64,000 nucleotides of DNA from Microthyrium microscopicum (Eukaryota > Ascomycota > Dothideomycetes > Microthyriales > Microthyriaceae). This document shows positions 1-12,217 of the stretch, piece by piece (position 1 is the stretch's first letter; each line of letters begins with the position of its first letter). The DNA lies in contig MU004244.1 of the NCBI GenBank assembly GCA_010405405.1, positions 747,895-811,894 on the forward strand, read 5' to 3'. Below the pieces are notes generated by a model. The model searched no databases. It had not been told where the DNA came from and saw only the letters and a program-made list of their open reading frames with translations. The position numbers and the translations under genes were made by a program.

Positions 1-169
1 CAGACTGCGATGGCGCTTATCATGCATATATTGACTACCTTGTGCTTCACATGTTAAACAGGAGAGAGAATGGATGCTGAGAGTGCTTCTGTTGTGCTAT
101 CAAATTACCCACGGCTTTTCCCGCATTCTGGATTATTCATTATACTATCAATTACTGCTCGTTTACAAT

Positions 170-2645
170 TCAACCACCACAGTGATCTGGGTTTCCAGAT
201 GGATTTCCAAAGTAGGTTGGGAAGGGGACGTTCTTGCCACTTGCACCTAATACAGCAAAAGAGAGGATAAACACGACTATTTGAGCTCCTCCATCCAGTG
301 CTGCGCCGATCAGATAATTGTACTCGTTGTAGATGCGTGGTAGACGGCGTCGGAGGTATAATTGCGAGAAGACTCCAACAATAATCGACGACCAGATCCA
401 AGAAGTATTTCCAATAACGTATTGGCCTGCGTAGGATGCGATAATTGCTGTATTGATAGGCAATTTTCGTAGGGGAGGATATAACTTGTTCAAACCCCAG
501 TGAACGACAGGAAAAGCTAGGCCGATGATGAGGCCCAAGGGAACAATGAAGTAACGGCTATTCGCACCATATACTTGTTTTGCCAATGCCCATGTGACTG
601 CTTGGGTATTGAGACTTTGAATGGTTGCGCCGCTCCATATACTGTTTCCTTCAGGATCCAGAAGGATCTCACGTTTGCTAGTCACGATTGAGGTCATAAC
701 AACATAGTTCAATCCGGCACCGAGAAGGGTTCCATATATCTGGGTCGCAAACATGACTCGGTGTGGAACCTTGGTATATTGCCCGACTTTCAACCAATTG
801 GACAAATTGACTGACAGCAAAATGACCTGATGAGACCAACTTGCAAAATAGAGATTGGCTAGTGGTCGTCCAGGATGCAATGCGCCGGCTACCATCTTTG
901 ATATCGCGTTTGTTCCAACACCAGTCCCGTAAAGCCCATAGAGAGTGCAGGAAAATGGTGCGATGAAGGCACCGAGAATGAGTGCCACTATGTATCCCCA
1001 AACAGGAAGTGTGGTACCTGGTCTAATCGTGACAATGAGGCCAGCAACAAAGGCTAAGAGGAACAGTGCCCAGTACCACCACATTGGGACTTCCTTATAC
1101 TTGAGCATTCCTTGATAGTGAATATCTGGTTGCGTTCTGGCTTTTGCCTGCTTCCACGCCTGCCTCATATCCTTGCTGTAGAAAATTAGAACATGAGAAA
1201 TTAGAGCACCAATGGCCAAGTTCGCTGTAAAGTAGCCCCACAGGTTGGTTGCTGTCAAAGAGGGAAGACCGGCGGCGTTGAGTTTGTCTTGACTAATGGT
1301 TCCTTGATCATTCAGTATCGCCGACGAGGAATATCGTGTGCCATTGCTCTTGAAGAGAGAGCTTGACATGAATGGAAGGCTTTTCGCACTCCATACGTTG
1401 TTGTAATAAAGTCCAAGTGATGCGCAATACCATATGACAATTCCGACCCAAGAGTTCACCTGTTGCTTGAAGGGCAGAGATAAAAATGTGCTTTGAATAT
1501 ACTGCCAGTCGAGGGAGACATTGAACAAACCCAAGCCTTCATTAGATGAAGCGCCTCCAAAGACTGTAGTGAAAACGTCTTGGATGTTCGGTGCTGCTTT
1601 TATTGAAGCTAAGCAGAATATTGATAGTCCCCCAAACCACGGTACTGATTCAATTTTAGTATGTCATCGAAACATGAATTCAGTATCATTGAAGGAATGA
1701 AAGAGTCAACTTACTGATATATGCTGGAAAAAACTCCCATAGAGCGGAAATACCAAAAGCCCAGCCGAACTTGGAAAGGCGCTTTTTGTTAGCTTTTGGG
1801 TCGAAATGAAGACTTTGAAATAGCACGACTTGAGGTAAAGTTGACCAGTATACCATCTCTGCTGGATATACGATCAGCGGGCGTAGTATTCCAGCAAGTA
1901 CAAATCCACAGAGTGAGATTGAGAAGGTTGCTAGCACTGCTGTTGAAGCCTGAACAGTTGTGTCATAGAATAGCCTTTCGACGGCATATATTTCCACGCC
2001 GGACAATCCATTGTTTCCAGAAGTTGCGATTAAAGACGCCACCACATGCTCTTTGATCCCAAAATGCTGGCCAGAATTGAGGAATCTTAGACATTTCTGA
2101 AGCCACTTAGCTTGGAACCTCTCCGGTCGTGGAGTAGCATAAGCCCAGGCCTCGCCAAAGACAAATACAAACACTGGAGCGCGTTAGCTGGCGTTTAAAA
2201 GACCTTCAGGGAAAGAAGCTATACATTGCAAGAATGTGGCCGACACTTGGACCTGTGTAGGTTTGAAAACATAGAGCATCGTGATAACGCTAGACAAAGC
2301 CGTGAAAAGACTACCTAAGACAATAGCTCGAAAAGTCAACGCTGGATCTCCATCATCTCTGGTCGAGATGATGAATTTCGACACATCGGCGCCTGAACGC
2401 ATTAGCGGTGAAACTGTGAATAGGCCTCGGGAAGAGCTATTACCACTTCGAATTACTGGATGACTGTTGACATATTCGACCTCATCATCAGGTGGAGCAC
2501 CAAAGTGCTCTTGGCCAACCTCAGGGGTTGGGTGATCTTGACCGTCAATCTCCTCTGGCTTCTCATGGACGATGCCTGTTTTGATATCGTGGGAGACATC
2601 GGTGTCTTTGGCTTCGTCAATCGGAACTTTGACCGTGTCTGACAT
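170..2645 (-). CDS. OPT-family oligopeptide transporter
   Basis: Proton-coupled importer of small peptides (or peptide-like metal chelates) in the plasma membrane. I read three exons, 2645-2225, 2173-1715 and 1644-170, giving 784 aa, the usual length for fungal OPT proteins. The two introns (51 and 70 nt) have GT/AG ends and CTAAC/CTAA branch sites, and the frame is kept. The first in-frame ATG at 2645 is chosen. An acidic hydrophilic N-tail of about 110 residues precedes many hydrophobic segments. Family marks seen are FVFGEAWAYATPRP, VPWFGGLSIF-type text after the second splice, and the stretch around WWYWALF. The short tail NPDHCGG replaces the longer tail of many homologues. Substrate cannot be deduced. 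Family call is firm. Confidence 0.93.
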
Positions 2646-4130
2646 ATCGTGCAATTCAGATTGTGCAAAAAGCTGGCTGCAGCCGCTGGTTAAATCCAAG
2701 GTAAGATAGCGAAGGAAGCATCAAAGAATAGATGCATCGGGCCAAGCTGTAGCGTGATTAATCCATTGACAGGGTTGAAATGATGCGAGAATCCTTGAGA
2801 ATGAGCAGCGGTAGTCATGAGTGATTGCGTTTAGCATATGGCCAGAACTAGTACTACGTTGCAATTGATAATGTGGTTTCTCTCTGGTACGATGTCAGGG
2901 CGATATCGTGCTCCCAATGTAACTCTAGGTAGTCCAACATAGGGTCCTCGAGAAATTGCTAGTCATGGTGACGCTACCTGGGTCTGCTCCACTACCATGG
3001 TCCAGAAAAGGAACCTAAGAGCAGATCCACGCAAAGCTCGTGCTATAACGGGCAGGTAGAGTGGCCAGCATGTTCTCTGCTAACCGTGATCAATCTGAAA
3101 CTGCCATATCTCACCACCACCAAGGAAGAATGGCATGTCGTGATTTTAGGATCGTATGGGTTGATAGCCAGGAAAACAGTATAAGAGTGGCACTTGATCG
3201 CCGGCAGTAGGCTGAACCTCGAATGGCATGAGTAGTTTATGGACTTTTGTTAGTTACTTAAAGCAAACTCGTTTTTAATCCAGCTGTCCTACTCGAAATT
3301 GATAGGTGAGATTGAAGCCGGGTAGGTGGGCATGGCATCTATTGGATGGCCACACGGCAACAAAGTCTGAATCGATGAGTGGAAATGCCAGAAGGAGGAA
3401 TCAATAGAGTTCATCGCCACAGAATGGACGGAATGCGTATCGTGTACAGATATGCTTGAAGGCGATTCTCTCCGCCATGGCAAGCACGGCGCGTATGTTT
3501 AACGCGTAATATCCATCTGATGTCCAACAAATAAGCAAAAAGGCACTTGAAGATCATCAGCTTGGTCAGAACAGTACTATCATAGTAAGTTTGGTACCTG
3601 GAACTTGGGGGGCCTTGATGCTCGTGGTATCCCTGATTTGGTGTATGAGTTTGGGTTTGCGAGGTTCAGCACTCACATTTCAGACCATCAGACTCGTCAA
3701 CCACCCACTCCATCAACAAAACTCTCTTTTGCTTACGCCTACTCCCCTAAATGTCTACCATACTTATTATTTCTTAAGTCCATCTTCTTCAATGGACCTG
3801 CGGCGCCCGTCGTCCTTCTATCATTGAGACAGGGGATCTGGAGATCACACTGCTACCAGGTTTCATGGCCTCATCCCCGCGAGCTCCAAGTATACAACTT
3901 CGTCCGCTTTGACAATTTCTCCCAGTTTTGTTCAACAATCACAAAACTAGTCTTCCTCAAAAGACACCACAATGAGTTCGAGGTAGGTAAGATCAAGAGA
4001 AGGCCATGACCTCAGCTAACAGACGCGCAGGTCGCGTGCATCCACGTCCATGACCTCTTCAAACATATCACAACACCGCGTTGTATATATTCCCTAAGAC
4101 CTTCGACTTATCTAACTACGTCCAATCATC
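2646..4130. other. Intergenic region between divergent genes
   Basis: Holds the 5' regions of the OPT transporter (leftward) and the DUF3431 gene (rightward). Only short, non-conserved reading frames occur. The right end (about 3640-4130) looks like a transcribed leader, with an upstream open frame that spans a probable 48-nt intron (3983-4030, branch GCTAAC). Nothing else recognised. Confidence 0.6.
3972..4097 (+). promoter_or_regulatory. Probable spliced upstream ORF (25 codons) in the DUF3431 leader
   Basis: ATG at 3972 is followed after 11 nt by a plausible donor (GTAGGT at 3983). The acceptor CAG ends at 4030, 10 nt after a perfect GCTAAC. Splicing gives a Ser-rich 25-residue peptide that stops at 4095-4097, 33 nt before the main start at 4131. 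If transcribed, it could damp translation of the main frame. Whether the leader is transcribed from here is inferred. Confidence 0.4.
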
Positions 4131-5363
4131 ATGTTTCCAAGATTTCGGCTTCGAATGCTGGTCGTGGCGCTGGTCGCTATTCTTACACTTGGCTTTACAA
4201 TGCAAGAATTATCTACGACCTACGATCTACGAGTGGACACGACAATACCGAAAACATACTTTACAAATGTTGGATCCAGGCTGCAAAAAGAGCTCGACTT
4301 ACTACGCGCGAAGCCGGCCCCGAAAGTGGCGTCCCATTCCACGCGATCTTTCAAGGCCGGTGTTCCCAAGCCAGCTGGTGAATCCTACACCAAAACCATC
4401 GTAGTCGGTGCAAAATCTGCAGATGACACGTCTTGGCTTGACATCGATGTGCCTTCCAACATTGAAAAAGCTATATACGCCGTAGATGACCCAAATGCGG
4501 TACTGCACCCTCCAGCCAACAAAGGCCGCGAAGCCATGGTTTATCTGACCTACATCATCGACCATTACACCAACCTTAGCGACGTCACGCTCTTCATGCA
4601 CTCCCACCGCTGGGCGTGGCACAATAACGACCTGCTTGATAATGATAGCGCCGCCCTCGCCACCTACCTCCTCCCACAGCGCGTCCTTCGCGAAGGCTAT
4701 GTCAACCTGCGCTGTCAATGGTACCCCGGATGTCCCACCTGGCTCGACACGGCCGTCAATGAAGCAGAGAAGCCCGAGGGCGCACTCATCGCCAAAGCGT
4801 GGAGCAGTCTATTTCCTACTGAGCCGCTTCCCAGCCATCTAGCATCGACCTGTTGTGCCCAGTTCGCGCTCAGTCGCGCGCGCATCACAGCCATACCGCT
4901 AGCAGAGTATGAGCGTCTACGTACATGGCTGCTGAACACGCGCCTAGAAGACGGGCTGTCAGGGCGTGTGTTTGAGTACGTATGGCACTACCTATGGACC
5001 GGCCAGGCCATACTATGTGCCGACCAACACACCTGTTTCTGCGAGACGTACGGTCTATGCTTCAGCAATGAGAGCTCGTTCCAGGCGTGGTTTGAGAAGC
5101 GGTTCTATCTACGACGCGATGAGTGGCAGTTGGTGGGATGGGACCGTGAGCGTGGGGCAGGCAAGAAAGTGGATGAGCGACAATATGATGAGGTGCGCGA
5201 GAAGGTGAATGGTGCGTGGATGGTGCTGGCAGACTGGAGAGATCGGGCATTGGAGGATGGGCGCGATGGTCTGGTTAGAGCACGGGTGGGTCAAAGGCAG
5301 GTTGATGCTGGAGATGGGGACGGCAAGGGGAGGCTTGAGAAGTGGAAAAGTGCTAAAGGATAG
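4131..5363 (+). CDS. DUF3431 type II membrane protein
   Basis: 410 aa without introns. The N-terminus has a short basic stretch and then a hydrophobic helix (residues about 9-24), as in a type II single-pass protein of the secretory pathway. The lumenal part matches the fungal DUF3431 family: VVGAKSADDTSWLDID near residue 92, the central MHSHRWAWHNNDLL motif, WYPGCP, and a Cys-rich stretch ending ETYGLCF. The family is common in filamentous ascomycetes and has no proven biochemical activity; a link to glycan or wall processing is often suspected but unproven. The C-tail after about residue 345 is low in similarity and charged. Confidence 0.9.
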   Translation: MFPRFRLRMLVVALVAILTLGFTMQELSTTYDLRVDTTIPKTYFTNVGSRLQKELDLLRAKPAPKVASHSTRSFKAGVPKPAGESYTKTIVVGAKSADDTSWLDIDVPSNIEKAIYAVDDPNAVLHPPANKGREAMVYLTYIIDHYTNLSDVTLFMHSHRWAWHNNDLLDNDSAALATYLLPQRVLREGYVNLRCQWYPGCPTWLDTAVNEAEKPEGALIAKAWSSLFPTEPLPSHLASTCCAQFALSRARITAIPLAEYERLRTWLLNTRLEDGLSGRVFEYVWHYLWTGQAILCADQHTCFCETYGLCFSNESSFQAWFEKRFYLRRDEWQLVGWDRERGAGKKVDERQYDEVREKVNGAWMVLADWRDRALEDGRDGLVRARVGQRQVDAGDGDGKGRLEKWKSAKG

Positions 5364-5778
5364 GTACCTGATTGATATACTGCTGCATTTGAGCGGGCGT
5401 TCATGATATTGGCATTCATGGATTGTATAAAAATATGCCATGATTTGGATAGATCAATGTTGATAGACCTGTACCTAACTACTTGCTTACATACACTTAT
5501 TAACTTGAATTGTCATCTTTCAGATTACATTATCGAAGGGTATAAGGTCTGGAGACATTAAGACTACATAATTTATGGCATTTAGATATAGTTTGAGTTT
5601 CTAGTTTAAGATTTTTATGGCCATTCGTTCACGTAAAGTTTTGACTCGTCAAAAGTTGCTCTTGCTGCATTAGACGACTTGCTTTTCAAGGCAACCTGGA
5701 CTTAATCCTGCAGCAAGTATCGACCAATCTGCAAGTGCATCCTCCAACCCGGCGCGATCACCAAACGATATCACTCAT

Positions 5779-5997
5779 TCAGATTACCGGCCTGAAAAGC
5801 AAGATTGTCTCCTTACTTGCAACACCAAGAAGATAGTCATCAACATGTACAAATCCCACTTTGCGGAACCGCTGTCCATGAACACGAACCCTCCGTGCTT
5901 GTGCAGTAGTTAACCTTTCCTTCTGACGAAGCTTGCTAGTATTTACGAATAGGCTGAAGTGAGTCTGTACTTCACAGTTAGCAAGCTTTCTCAACAC
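5779..5997 (-). other. Weak reverse-transcriptase-like relic
   Basis: One minus-strand stretch reads FVHVDDYLLGVASKE, resembling the catalytic [YF]xDD box of reverse transcriptases, with a spacing and following residues closest in look to group II intron or mitochondrial maturase types. A run of basic residues precedes it, as in that family. Flanking sequence gives no extension, so if real it is an old broken fragment (organelle-derived insert or retroelement). Similarity rests on one motif and could be chance. Confidence 0.22.
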
Positions 5998-6674
5998 TGC
6001 TTCGATCTACAGGCCACTGATGTAAGCAGACATAAAGACAGAAGCTTCATTGTAGCTTTATTGGCTGCGGGGGTCCCAGCCAGCCATCTCCATTCTCAAA
6101 GGACGATCATGTCATGCATAAGCAACTGTGCTTTTCCCGTGTCCTCAACGGTCGATAATACCTCATAGGCTCTATCCAACGTGCGGCCCCCTTTCAAATC
6201 ACAAGAAACCATCCTTGATATGAAGATAGTGAGTTGTACGATCCAATATAATGCTCCTTGACAGATGAGGTTGATGCCTCGAGCATTTCATAGAGGCTAA
6301 GCTCGCAGCGGACCGTGGCTTCTCGACCCCTCCTACCCTACAGGCTCAAAAATTGGGGGTTGAAAAGGTTTTGCAGGTTCGGAAAGGTTCTTTCCGGCAT
6401 ATCGGTGCACGCTGATGTACCATGTGGCAGGAAAGCGGTACGTTTATGCTGCGGTAGCTGTGCAACGGTACATGTCTATCAAACTGGAAAGATGCATGCC
6501 CCAGATGTTGGGCCAACCAGATCCGCGGTAAGCATCGATCATGTACACATGGTTCTGGTTGAGCTATCGTCAATAGTTCGCGCTATGATTTACGGGTTAG
6601 TAGTAGTAGCGAAAGGCGACTTTGAGGACTACGGAGGAGGAGTTTGTGGACATCTTCTGCATTTTCTACGGTAC

Positions 6675-6732
6675 GGAGTAGTTGAGCACCGAAGCAAAGT
6701 TGCTCCGCTCCCGACGGCTCAACTACTACTCC
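6675..6732. repeat. Imperfect inverted repeat (hairpin-capable)
   Basis: Left arm GGAGTAGTTGAG (6675-6686) pairs with CTCAACTAC-TAC-TCC (6718-6732), leaving a 3-nt bulge and a loop of about 31 nt. A second, near-perfect palindrome with 8-bp arms around one central base lies at 6766-6782. No gene explains either. Confidence 0.6.
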
Positions 6733-8424
6733 TCGTCGTCTTTCATGAAGGTCTACTCATACCTGTTAGTAGCAGCTACTAATACTTAGCAAGAAATCGA
6801 CGATCTAAGGCGGATTTGGTCAGTTGTCACGCATTTTAAGGTGCGCATGCATCGGCTCCGGGAGCACTACGAGGTACTGCGAATCTGGGACCGGTCACCA
6901 CTGGTGGGATGGCATCCGAATCCATGGGTCTTGAATTGACTTGCAAGGCCAGGAGATCCTGGATGCAGTTTGATCCATGTCTCCAAGTCAAGGCTGATTT
7001 GATCAAGATATTGGCATTGCATCGATCAATGTTCATCCTGGACTCTGATCATCCCCAGTTGCCAACATTGAGTTTCCTCACTCAGTGCACACAGTAAAAG
7101 GCCCGATACGAAACACTCCATCATCCATTGATAGGCAACAGGACAAACTCCTTGAAGACGGGTTTGAACAGTCAAGATAGCAGCGAGGTCGGCAATCAGG
7201 GTGGGGAGAATTCGAGCCGTTGCGGAAGCTCCGTGAAGGAACCATCGTTCTTCATCCGCGCCGTTTCTGTCGCCTGCCATAAACGGAGCGACTAGAGCGG
7301 ACCAACAGATGCACTGCTGCAGAGCAAAAGTTCAACGGTGATGCCAAAGCCGCAACCACGCTTGGTCTTATCAGATTGCGCAGTGTGGACATGTTAGCCC
7401 GGGAATTTGGGGCATCTTGTCGCGAGGAAGTATGACCTATCATCCGCTTTCACGAGGCCCGTAGTGAGGACTGAGGCAACGGCTTTGACAAGCTCATGGC
7501 TTTTTTTCGATGGTTTTTGCTTTGGATCGGGGCCCCCGCGAACTTCGAAGGGTCAAAAGGGGATAAGCGGCCTTGGCGGCGACTTGATGCTTCAATGCTT
7601 CATTGCTTGTGTTGTAAAAAAGCCTCTTTTCCCTACGGACGTCGGACCCTGCACAAACTTCAACCAAGCGGCAATTCCCCTGCTCATGACCATCTTTAAA
7701 GTTGAACTTGCACGATGGTGGTTAGTCTAGTCCAGAGCTAAAATAAAAAAAGGGTGGACTCATATGTTGAGCAGTCCGACGATTTTCCATCTGGCAGTGG
7801 GCACGCTGGGTCCTGGACTCCTGGCGTAAGAATTGGCTTGATCGTTGCGTCTAGAGATGCTTGTGTAGGCGCCTTGAACGTCGACATATTTGGTGTTGAT
7901 CGATGGCTGTCGTCTTAACTTCCTTTTCTGTCTTTTCTTTCATGTCTGTCCATCTGTGATCCTTTATTACTGCCGCTCTGCCTTTGTTCAACACCCTTTT
8001 CCGCTTTTACACCAACAGTATCGCCCTACGATTCCATTTTGGCCAACTTTACAACTCCAATCAATCTCTTCTCGCATACGCTCACCTCTTACCCGCCTAC
8101 TGCAGCCCCACTTTCACTCTGTTCAAGCAATTTCCTTCAATACCCTTCCTTGCTCTTTATCCTACATCGCATTAGAGCTTCTCTTCTGCTTGGGTTGTGA
8201 AGAGTGCCTTGTGCTCTTGTCTCCCTTTGTTCGGCTTCTTTATGGCACACCATTGGCGCGACTTCCTTCATGACTCCCCATAAGTGGCCCTCCTCGCGTT
8301 TTACTTGAACATTCTTCTCAAATGACAGACTTTGAGCAACTGCTTTAGGCCAGAATACGCACAATACTTGATATTACTCGAAACTAAATACTCTATCAAA
8401 CTGTTGTCGCAACTATTTTCTCGC

Positions 8425-11400
8425 ATGGAGGGCGATGGGACTCCCGCGCCCTCGTCCGCTGGGCCTGCAACCCAACCACCGGCATCATTACCAGGTGGAT
8501 TCACCGCGGCAGCGTCAAATGCAAAGCTACGAAAGAGGACAAAGACGGGATGTCTGACGTGTCGAAGACGGCGCATCAAGTGCGGCGAGGAGCGTCCGAC
8601 ATGTGCGAATTGTATCAAGTCAAAGAGACAGTGTGAAGGGTATAATCAGCGCATAACTTTCAAGCCTATGGAAGGATGGCACCAAATGATGGGCTCAGCA
8701 AATACCATACCATATCATACAGCCGCCCTGCCAGGAACTCCACGGCCGCATGAGTACCCGTCTGAGATGATCTTTGGTCATCCACATACTACCCATTATG
8801 GAATCCCACTCGATGGTCAAAGTAGGCCAATACCAATACCGCCACTGTTAGGAAACGGCGAATGGCATCCATCACAATATCAACTGCCTCAGTTTAGTCC
8901 TACAGGAACCGATATGACTTCTCCTATTGGGTCTATACCATTAAGTGCTGGATCTATGAATCACATGGGCGGGCCGCTTACATCTCCTGGCTTGGTAAAT
9001 GGAGAATACTATCACCAAAGTCCAAACTTTGAGCCAACCTACGACCCATACCAACAACCAAATCCCCAAACAATATCTCCACCTGCTCAGAACCCCACCA
9101 ATTTGAGCTATCCAATACCTACTCCTCCGACATCTGCATACACTGAGCATTCGGAGGGATTTTCATTACAATCTGGTGATAGCCAGAATCATAGTGGTGA
9201 ATATTTTGGACAGCATGGCATTACTTCGTCAGATGGATCAATGTTGCAACAACAGCAGATGGCTACAGCAATGGAAGAAACGAAACCATCGGAGGAGGCA
9301 TTCGAGCATAAGCCGGGCCTATCGCACTCCAGAAACTTTTCAGGTTCGTCTTCCAAATCCACTTCACGTCTCAGCGCCATATTTCGAGCGATTATAAACT
9401 TTTCCCATTTTGATGACCCCGATAAAACGCACGAGAAGCCGTCTAATATTGAATAACCAGGTGCACCCATCGCAATTCATTCCATGGTGCCGCCTCCAAG
9501 CACATCATACATCACGTCTGCCAACTTGTATAACCTAACCGCAGCTGCTGTAGAATACCAAAGTGTAGAGTATACTCCGTCGATCTCGGACTACCATTCA
9601 GAAGAAGACAGCGAGCTGAGTCCCGAGCATTCACTAATACAAATGGAACAAAACCATCAAAATCTGCAAAGGATACTTGATGCACACAACACAAGTACTG
9701 GCGATACACTGATTCGCGATTACAACACATTTTTGTACTCTGGCTTCTTGACGCATTACGAAGCGGAGAAATTCGCCAGTCCATTACGAAATCCGCATAC
9801 TGCTCGGGTGTTTGCTCACTTTTTAGGTGCTACAGCTCCATCAATATCAATATATGAAAGACAGCCGCGAAACATGTCGCCAATTCCTTTTGGTGAATCC
9901 ACAACCCAAAGCTATCCCAAGGGATTATGGACCTACAATATGCCCGTGATGGCGCTGAATCATCAAGGACTACTTCATGCCATGCTTTCTCTATCAAGTC
10001 TGCACATTTCGAAGCTCCAAAACGAATCTTCCACTCCAGCTTTCCAACATTATGCTTATTCAATCAAGCGTATCAACCACTGTTTGGTTAGACCTGAGAA
10101 ACGACACAATCCTACAACTCTTGCGGCAACTCTTCTATTGGCGTTTTATGAGGTAATGACTGCAGATCACACCAAATGGTGTTGCCATCTAGCCGGCGCT
10201 GCCAAATTATTGCAGGAGATAAACTTCAAGGACATGTCTACTCATGCAAGAATGATTCAAGGAGACCAAATACGGAAACAAAACATCTTTGAAGGTCCAA
10301 ACATTAGTCCAAGGTCGAGGAAGATCAACCAAGATCCATCGATACTGGACAATGGCCTTCTCAGCGTACTACTTGGTCGGCCGGTAGAGCCACGACTACC
10401 GGAGCAGATGCGTCGTGAAGAGTTTGATACCCACAAATATCATACGTATCAAGATTTGTTTTGGTGGTTTGCGCGTCAAGATGCATATCAAAGTGTCGTT
10501 GCAGGAAATAGGTTGATGTATGGCGTCTACTCCAGCTTCAATTTCAGCTGCTAACCTGTACAGGCTGAAATATCATCGTTGGGCCGACTGTCCACCAAGA
10601 GCTGGTGTAGGCAGAGTTGATGCAACATATGGTACTCACGATCATCTTTTTCTAATATATGCCCGCATCGCCGACTTTGCTGCCAAAGACCGCGATAGAA
10701 AGCTCAAGGTTATGGACTCCCAAGGCGGTATCTGGAAACCCCATCCTGACATGAAAATGCCTTGCCCGCCTCAAGGTCCAAATCCAAATATGCCCAACGG
10801 CCCCCCTGGTCCACCATCAAGTATGCCTCCCTTATTCCAACAAGGTCCACCAGGTCAAACACCACCACCACCTGGCCCACACCCAAGTCGTCCTACTCAA
10901 CCACCGATCCCGTTTTTCGGAATGATGCCAATGCCAGTTCAAACACCAATGCCAACAGCCTATTCCCGCAACGCTACCACCCCACCTACACAATCTCCCA
11001 CCTCTAGCACCTCGTCCGACAGTGACCTCGACACACGCACTGCCAACGCCGTAGCCGAATGGGACTCTATGTACGCCGCCCTCCACACCCTAGAGAGCCA
11101 CTTCGGCCCCGGCTTCCGGCCTCTCGACCCAGACATCTACCCCGAACCGACACCCTTCGGCGATCCACTAATGTACACGTCCTTTGACATCGCCGTCCTC
11201 TGGGCGCTCTACTACGCAGCTCACATAATCGCTCTACGCAGCCATCCATACATGCCACCCTTCGCACACATGGCAGCCAGCATCGCCGGTCCGCAAACCG
11301 CAGCCTATGCCCAACGCATTGGCCGTATCGGCGCAGGCATGATGACCAGCCAAATCCGGCACCCCCTAAACCCCAACCTTGGCGCAACATTCTGCGAAGT

Positions 11401-11860
11401 CTCCATGGCCCTATTCGTCGCCGGCATACAATACACCGACTCTGCGCAACGAGAATGGCTCGTACGCAATCTCCGCGAAGTCGAGACATTGACTGGCTGG
11501 GCAAGTATCGGCATGATCGCACAAGGCTGTGAGACTGCATGGGAAAAGGCCGGCCAACTAGGCAAAGCGCCGCCGTATATACGCACGCAGCCACCAGGGC
11601 GTGTCGTGGAAGCGAATTTGCCATATCGTGTGGCTAGGCAGCCGAAGACTGCGGCAGAGGGCCCGGATTCGCATTGGCGACGGGCGGAAGATGATCAGGG
11701 GCCGGATCAGCGGGGTCGGCGGGCGCATTTGGCGATGGGGCTGTTGAGTGGGGTTGGTGATGTGCAGGCTGAGAAGGAGGCGGTTGGGTATGAGCATCGG
11801 ATGGAGGCAGCGGATCGGGAGGAGGAAGGGAGGAGGTCGACAACAATGTCGCCTATTTGA
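8425..11860 (+). CDS. Zn2Cys6 transcription factor with Fungal_trans_2-like region
   Basis: DNA-binding regulator. Exons 8425-9343, 9461-10511 and 10564-11860 give about 1088 aa. Intron 1 (117 nt) joins TTTTCAG to GTGCACCC in frame. Intron 2 (52 nt) has a perfect GCTAAC branch site and restores AGNRLKYHRW. The binuclear zinc cluster lies at residues about 40-70 with spacing C-x2-C-x6-C-x6-C-x2-C-x6-C, preceded by basic KLRKRTKTG. Next come a Pro/Gln/Ser-rich region, a helical regulatory part (NMPVMALNHQGLLHAMLSLS) typical of Fungal_trans_2 proteins such as Upc2/Moc3 relatives, and a proline-rich insert near 10760-10920. First in-frame ATG chosen. Target genes unknown. Confidence 0.88.
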
Positions 11861-12217
11861 ACTTGAAAGGAGATGATGGGAATGGGAGGGGGAAGATATA
11901 TTGTATTCATGATACGATAATGGTTGTCTGGCATTTCACGACTTTTGCACATATGGGGGGCATATTTTTCGGTTTGTAGTTGGAAGAGGCTATTTGGATT
12001 GTGTTTGATTTGCGATGGATTCGATACGATACCCCTTTACGTTGCTTTATGTAAAACCTTTTATATCTTATTGCATTGCTCGACACTGTATAGCAGTTGA
12101 GACTTTAATACGTTTTTCACTTCTAACAAAGACATTCATTGATGTGTTCATGTATGTATGAAGTTATTCATTTCTCGTATGCCTTTGCAATATGACTATC
12201 TCATCATAGAAATGTAT
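11861..12217. other. Convergent intergenic spacer
   Basis: A 357-bp AT-rich spacer between the ends of the Zn2Cys6 gene and the small minus-strand gene. It likely contains both 3' UTRs. No coding signal seen. Confidence 0.6.

Larger units (their letters stand above)
5364..8424. other. 3 kb gene-poor region and long leader of the Zn2Cys6 gene
   Basis: No reading frame here has conserved content, except a weak reverse-transcriptase-like scrap at 5779-5997. Inverted repeats lie at 6675-6732 and 6766-6782. From about 7900 to 8400 the top strand becomes pyrimidine-rich, as fungal promoters and 5' leaders do. A very short upstream ORF (8 codons, 8322-8348) lies just before the start codon of the regulator. 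Confidence 0.55.

Noticed and set aside
3605-4009. 134-codon open frame ahead of the DUF3431 gene
   Set aside because: No similarity and odd composition; lies in the likely promoter and leader.
6315-6782. 155-codon open frame on the plus strand
   Set aside because: It begins with GTG rather than ATG, has no recognisable domain, and overlaps inverted repeats; composition looks random.
10762-11007. Ser/Thr-rich frame inside the Zn2Cys6 gene, and several long minus-strand frames opposite its 3' part
   Set aside because: Shadows of the GC-rich, proline-coding main frame; the main frame has family motifs on both sides.
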